Shown piece by piece: positions 5,728 through 5,962 of a stretch of DNA of 5,962 nucleotides (positions are counted from its first letter, which is position 1; the number at the start of each line of letters is the position of its first letter). This DNA comes from Treponema sp. UBA4319. Its GTDB lineage: Bacteria; Spirochaetota; Spirochaetia; Treponematales; Treponemataceae. The notes beneath the pieces are model-generated. The model did no database searches, was not told the origin of the DNA, and was given only the letters and a program-made list of their open reading frames with translations. A program made the position numbers and the translations under genes. The stretch is taken from positions 1 to 5,962 of the forward strand of contig DGUD01000068.1 of the NCBI GenBank assembly GCA_002393865.1. The letters run 5' to 3'.

Positions 5728-5756
5728 ATTATACAGAATGACGCCCCTAGACGCAA
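5728..5756 (-). promoter_or_regulatory. Strong promoter of the 5228-5719 gene
   Basis: On the minus strand TTGCGT (5751-5756) is followed after exactly 17 nt by a perfect TATAAT (5728-5733). The expected transcription start is at about 5720-5721, so the mRNA would have a leader of at most a few nucleotides. The -35 box lies 10 nt from the end of repeat copy 2. Confidence 0.7.
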
Positions 5757-5766
5757 GCGCCGCACG

Positions 5767-5962
5767 GCAGGGCTTCAGCATGAAAACAAAAATGCGCTCC
5801 CAGCGGAAAAACAACCGGACTGCCGCTTGCACGCTTCGCTTTGCAAATGGCAGTCCGCGCATTTTTCCGCTTCCGCGCATTTTTTATGCTGCATCCTTGA
5901 CTTCTGTAGCATAGAAAAAGAAATCATTTAAAAACAGTTTGCATAAACTGCCAACATCGCAT
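5767..5962. repeat. Palindromic intergenic repeat element, copy 2 (cut by window edge)
   Basis: This copy has the same orientation as copy 1 at a constant offset of 5644 bp, with no gaps from 5768 to 5913. Its left end carries the 17-bp sequence GCAGGGCTTCAGCATGA (5767-5783), the exact reverse complement of 341-357. The nested hairpin spans 5768-5899: CGGACTGCC / GGCAGTCCG at the inner stem, a 4-by-4 internal loop, AGCGGAAAAA / TTTTTCCGCT, then ATGCGC / GCGCAT. The tip TTGCACGCTTCGCTTTGCAA is identical to copy 1. Near the edge CAGTTTGCATAAACTG (5935-5950) is a 16-nt palindrome that copy 1 lacks. If as long as copy 1 it would end near 6001, outside the window. It abuts the promoter of the leftward 5228-5719 gene. 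Confidence 0.85.

Noticed and set aside
123..5962. Composite transposon or genomic island bounded by the two repeats
   Set aside because: No transposase, integrase or target duplication is present. The genes between are ordinary enzymes, so two dispersed repeat copies is the simpler reading.

Overview
The window is a GC-rich (by eye), gene-dense bacterial chromosomal segment with five confident protein genes and a repeated palindromic intergenic element at both edges. The host looks like an anaerobic, host- or gut-associated bacterium. A Treponema-like spirochaete or a clostridial relative would fit the apeA-type M18 aminopeptidase and the medium-chain-type acyl-CoA synthetase, but this is a guess because no phylogenetic marker is present. 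There is no rRNA, tRNA, CRISPR array, transposase, integrase or phage gene.

Layout: 1-122 is a left edge without a confident gene; it holds a short leftward signal-peptide-like reading frame. 123-357 is copy 1 of the palindromic element. 405-962 (+) is a small nitroreductase-family flavoprotein with a promoter at 370-398 and no Shine-Dalgarno. 1138-1683 (+) is a secreted orphan protein with its own extended -10 promoter and a good ribosome-binding site. 1855-3558 (+) is an AMP-forming acyl-CoA synthetase behind a promoter and a leader inverted repeat. 3557-3618 is the convergent junction; its hairpin at 3557-3596 is the terminator of the leftward aminopeptidase. 3640-4983 (-) is the M18 aminopeptidase (apeA type), with an inverted repeat in its upstream region. 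5228-5719 (-) is a secreted small protein with a possible PsbP/DcrB-like fold and a strong promoter almost touching its ATG. 5767-5962 is copy 2 of the element, cut by the window edge.

The genes look like independently transcribed housekeeping or accessory units, not one pathway: each has its own promoter-like sequence and they point in both directions. The synthetase would activate short or medium-chain carboxylic acids to acyl-CoA, the aminopeptidase would trim peptides in the cytoplasm, and the nitroreductase would use FMN and NAD(P)H. The two exported proteins have no clear function.

The most unusual part is the repeated element. Its two copies match without gaps over 146 bp (about a dozen differences) and each folds into a large nested hairpin. 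In copy 1 a 17-bp end sequence recurs in inverted orientation, so the full element is 123-357. The same 17-bp end lies exactly 47 nt before the ATG of both the nitroreductase and the 5228-5719 gene. Those are the only two of the five genes that lack a Shine-Dalgarno and have a -10 box within 6-8 nt of the ATG. This suggests a mobile or regulatory repeat tied to leaderless promoters.
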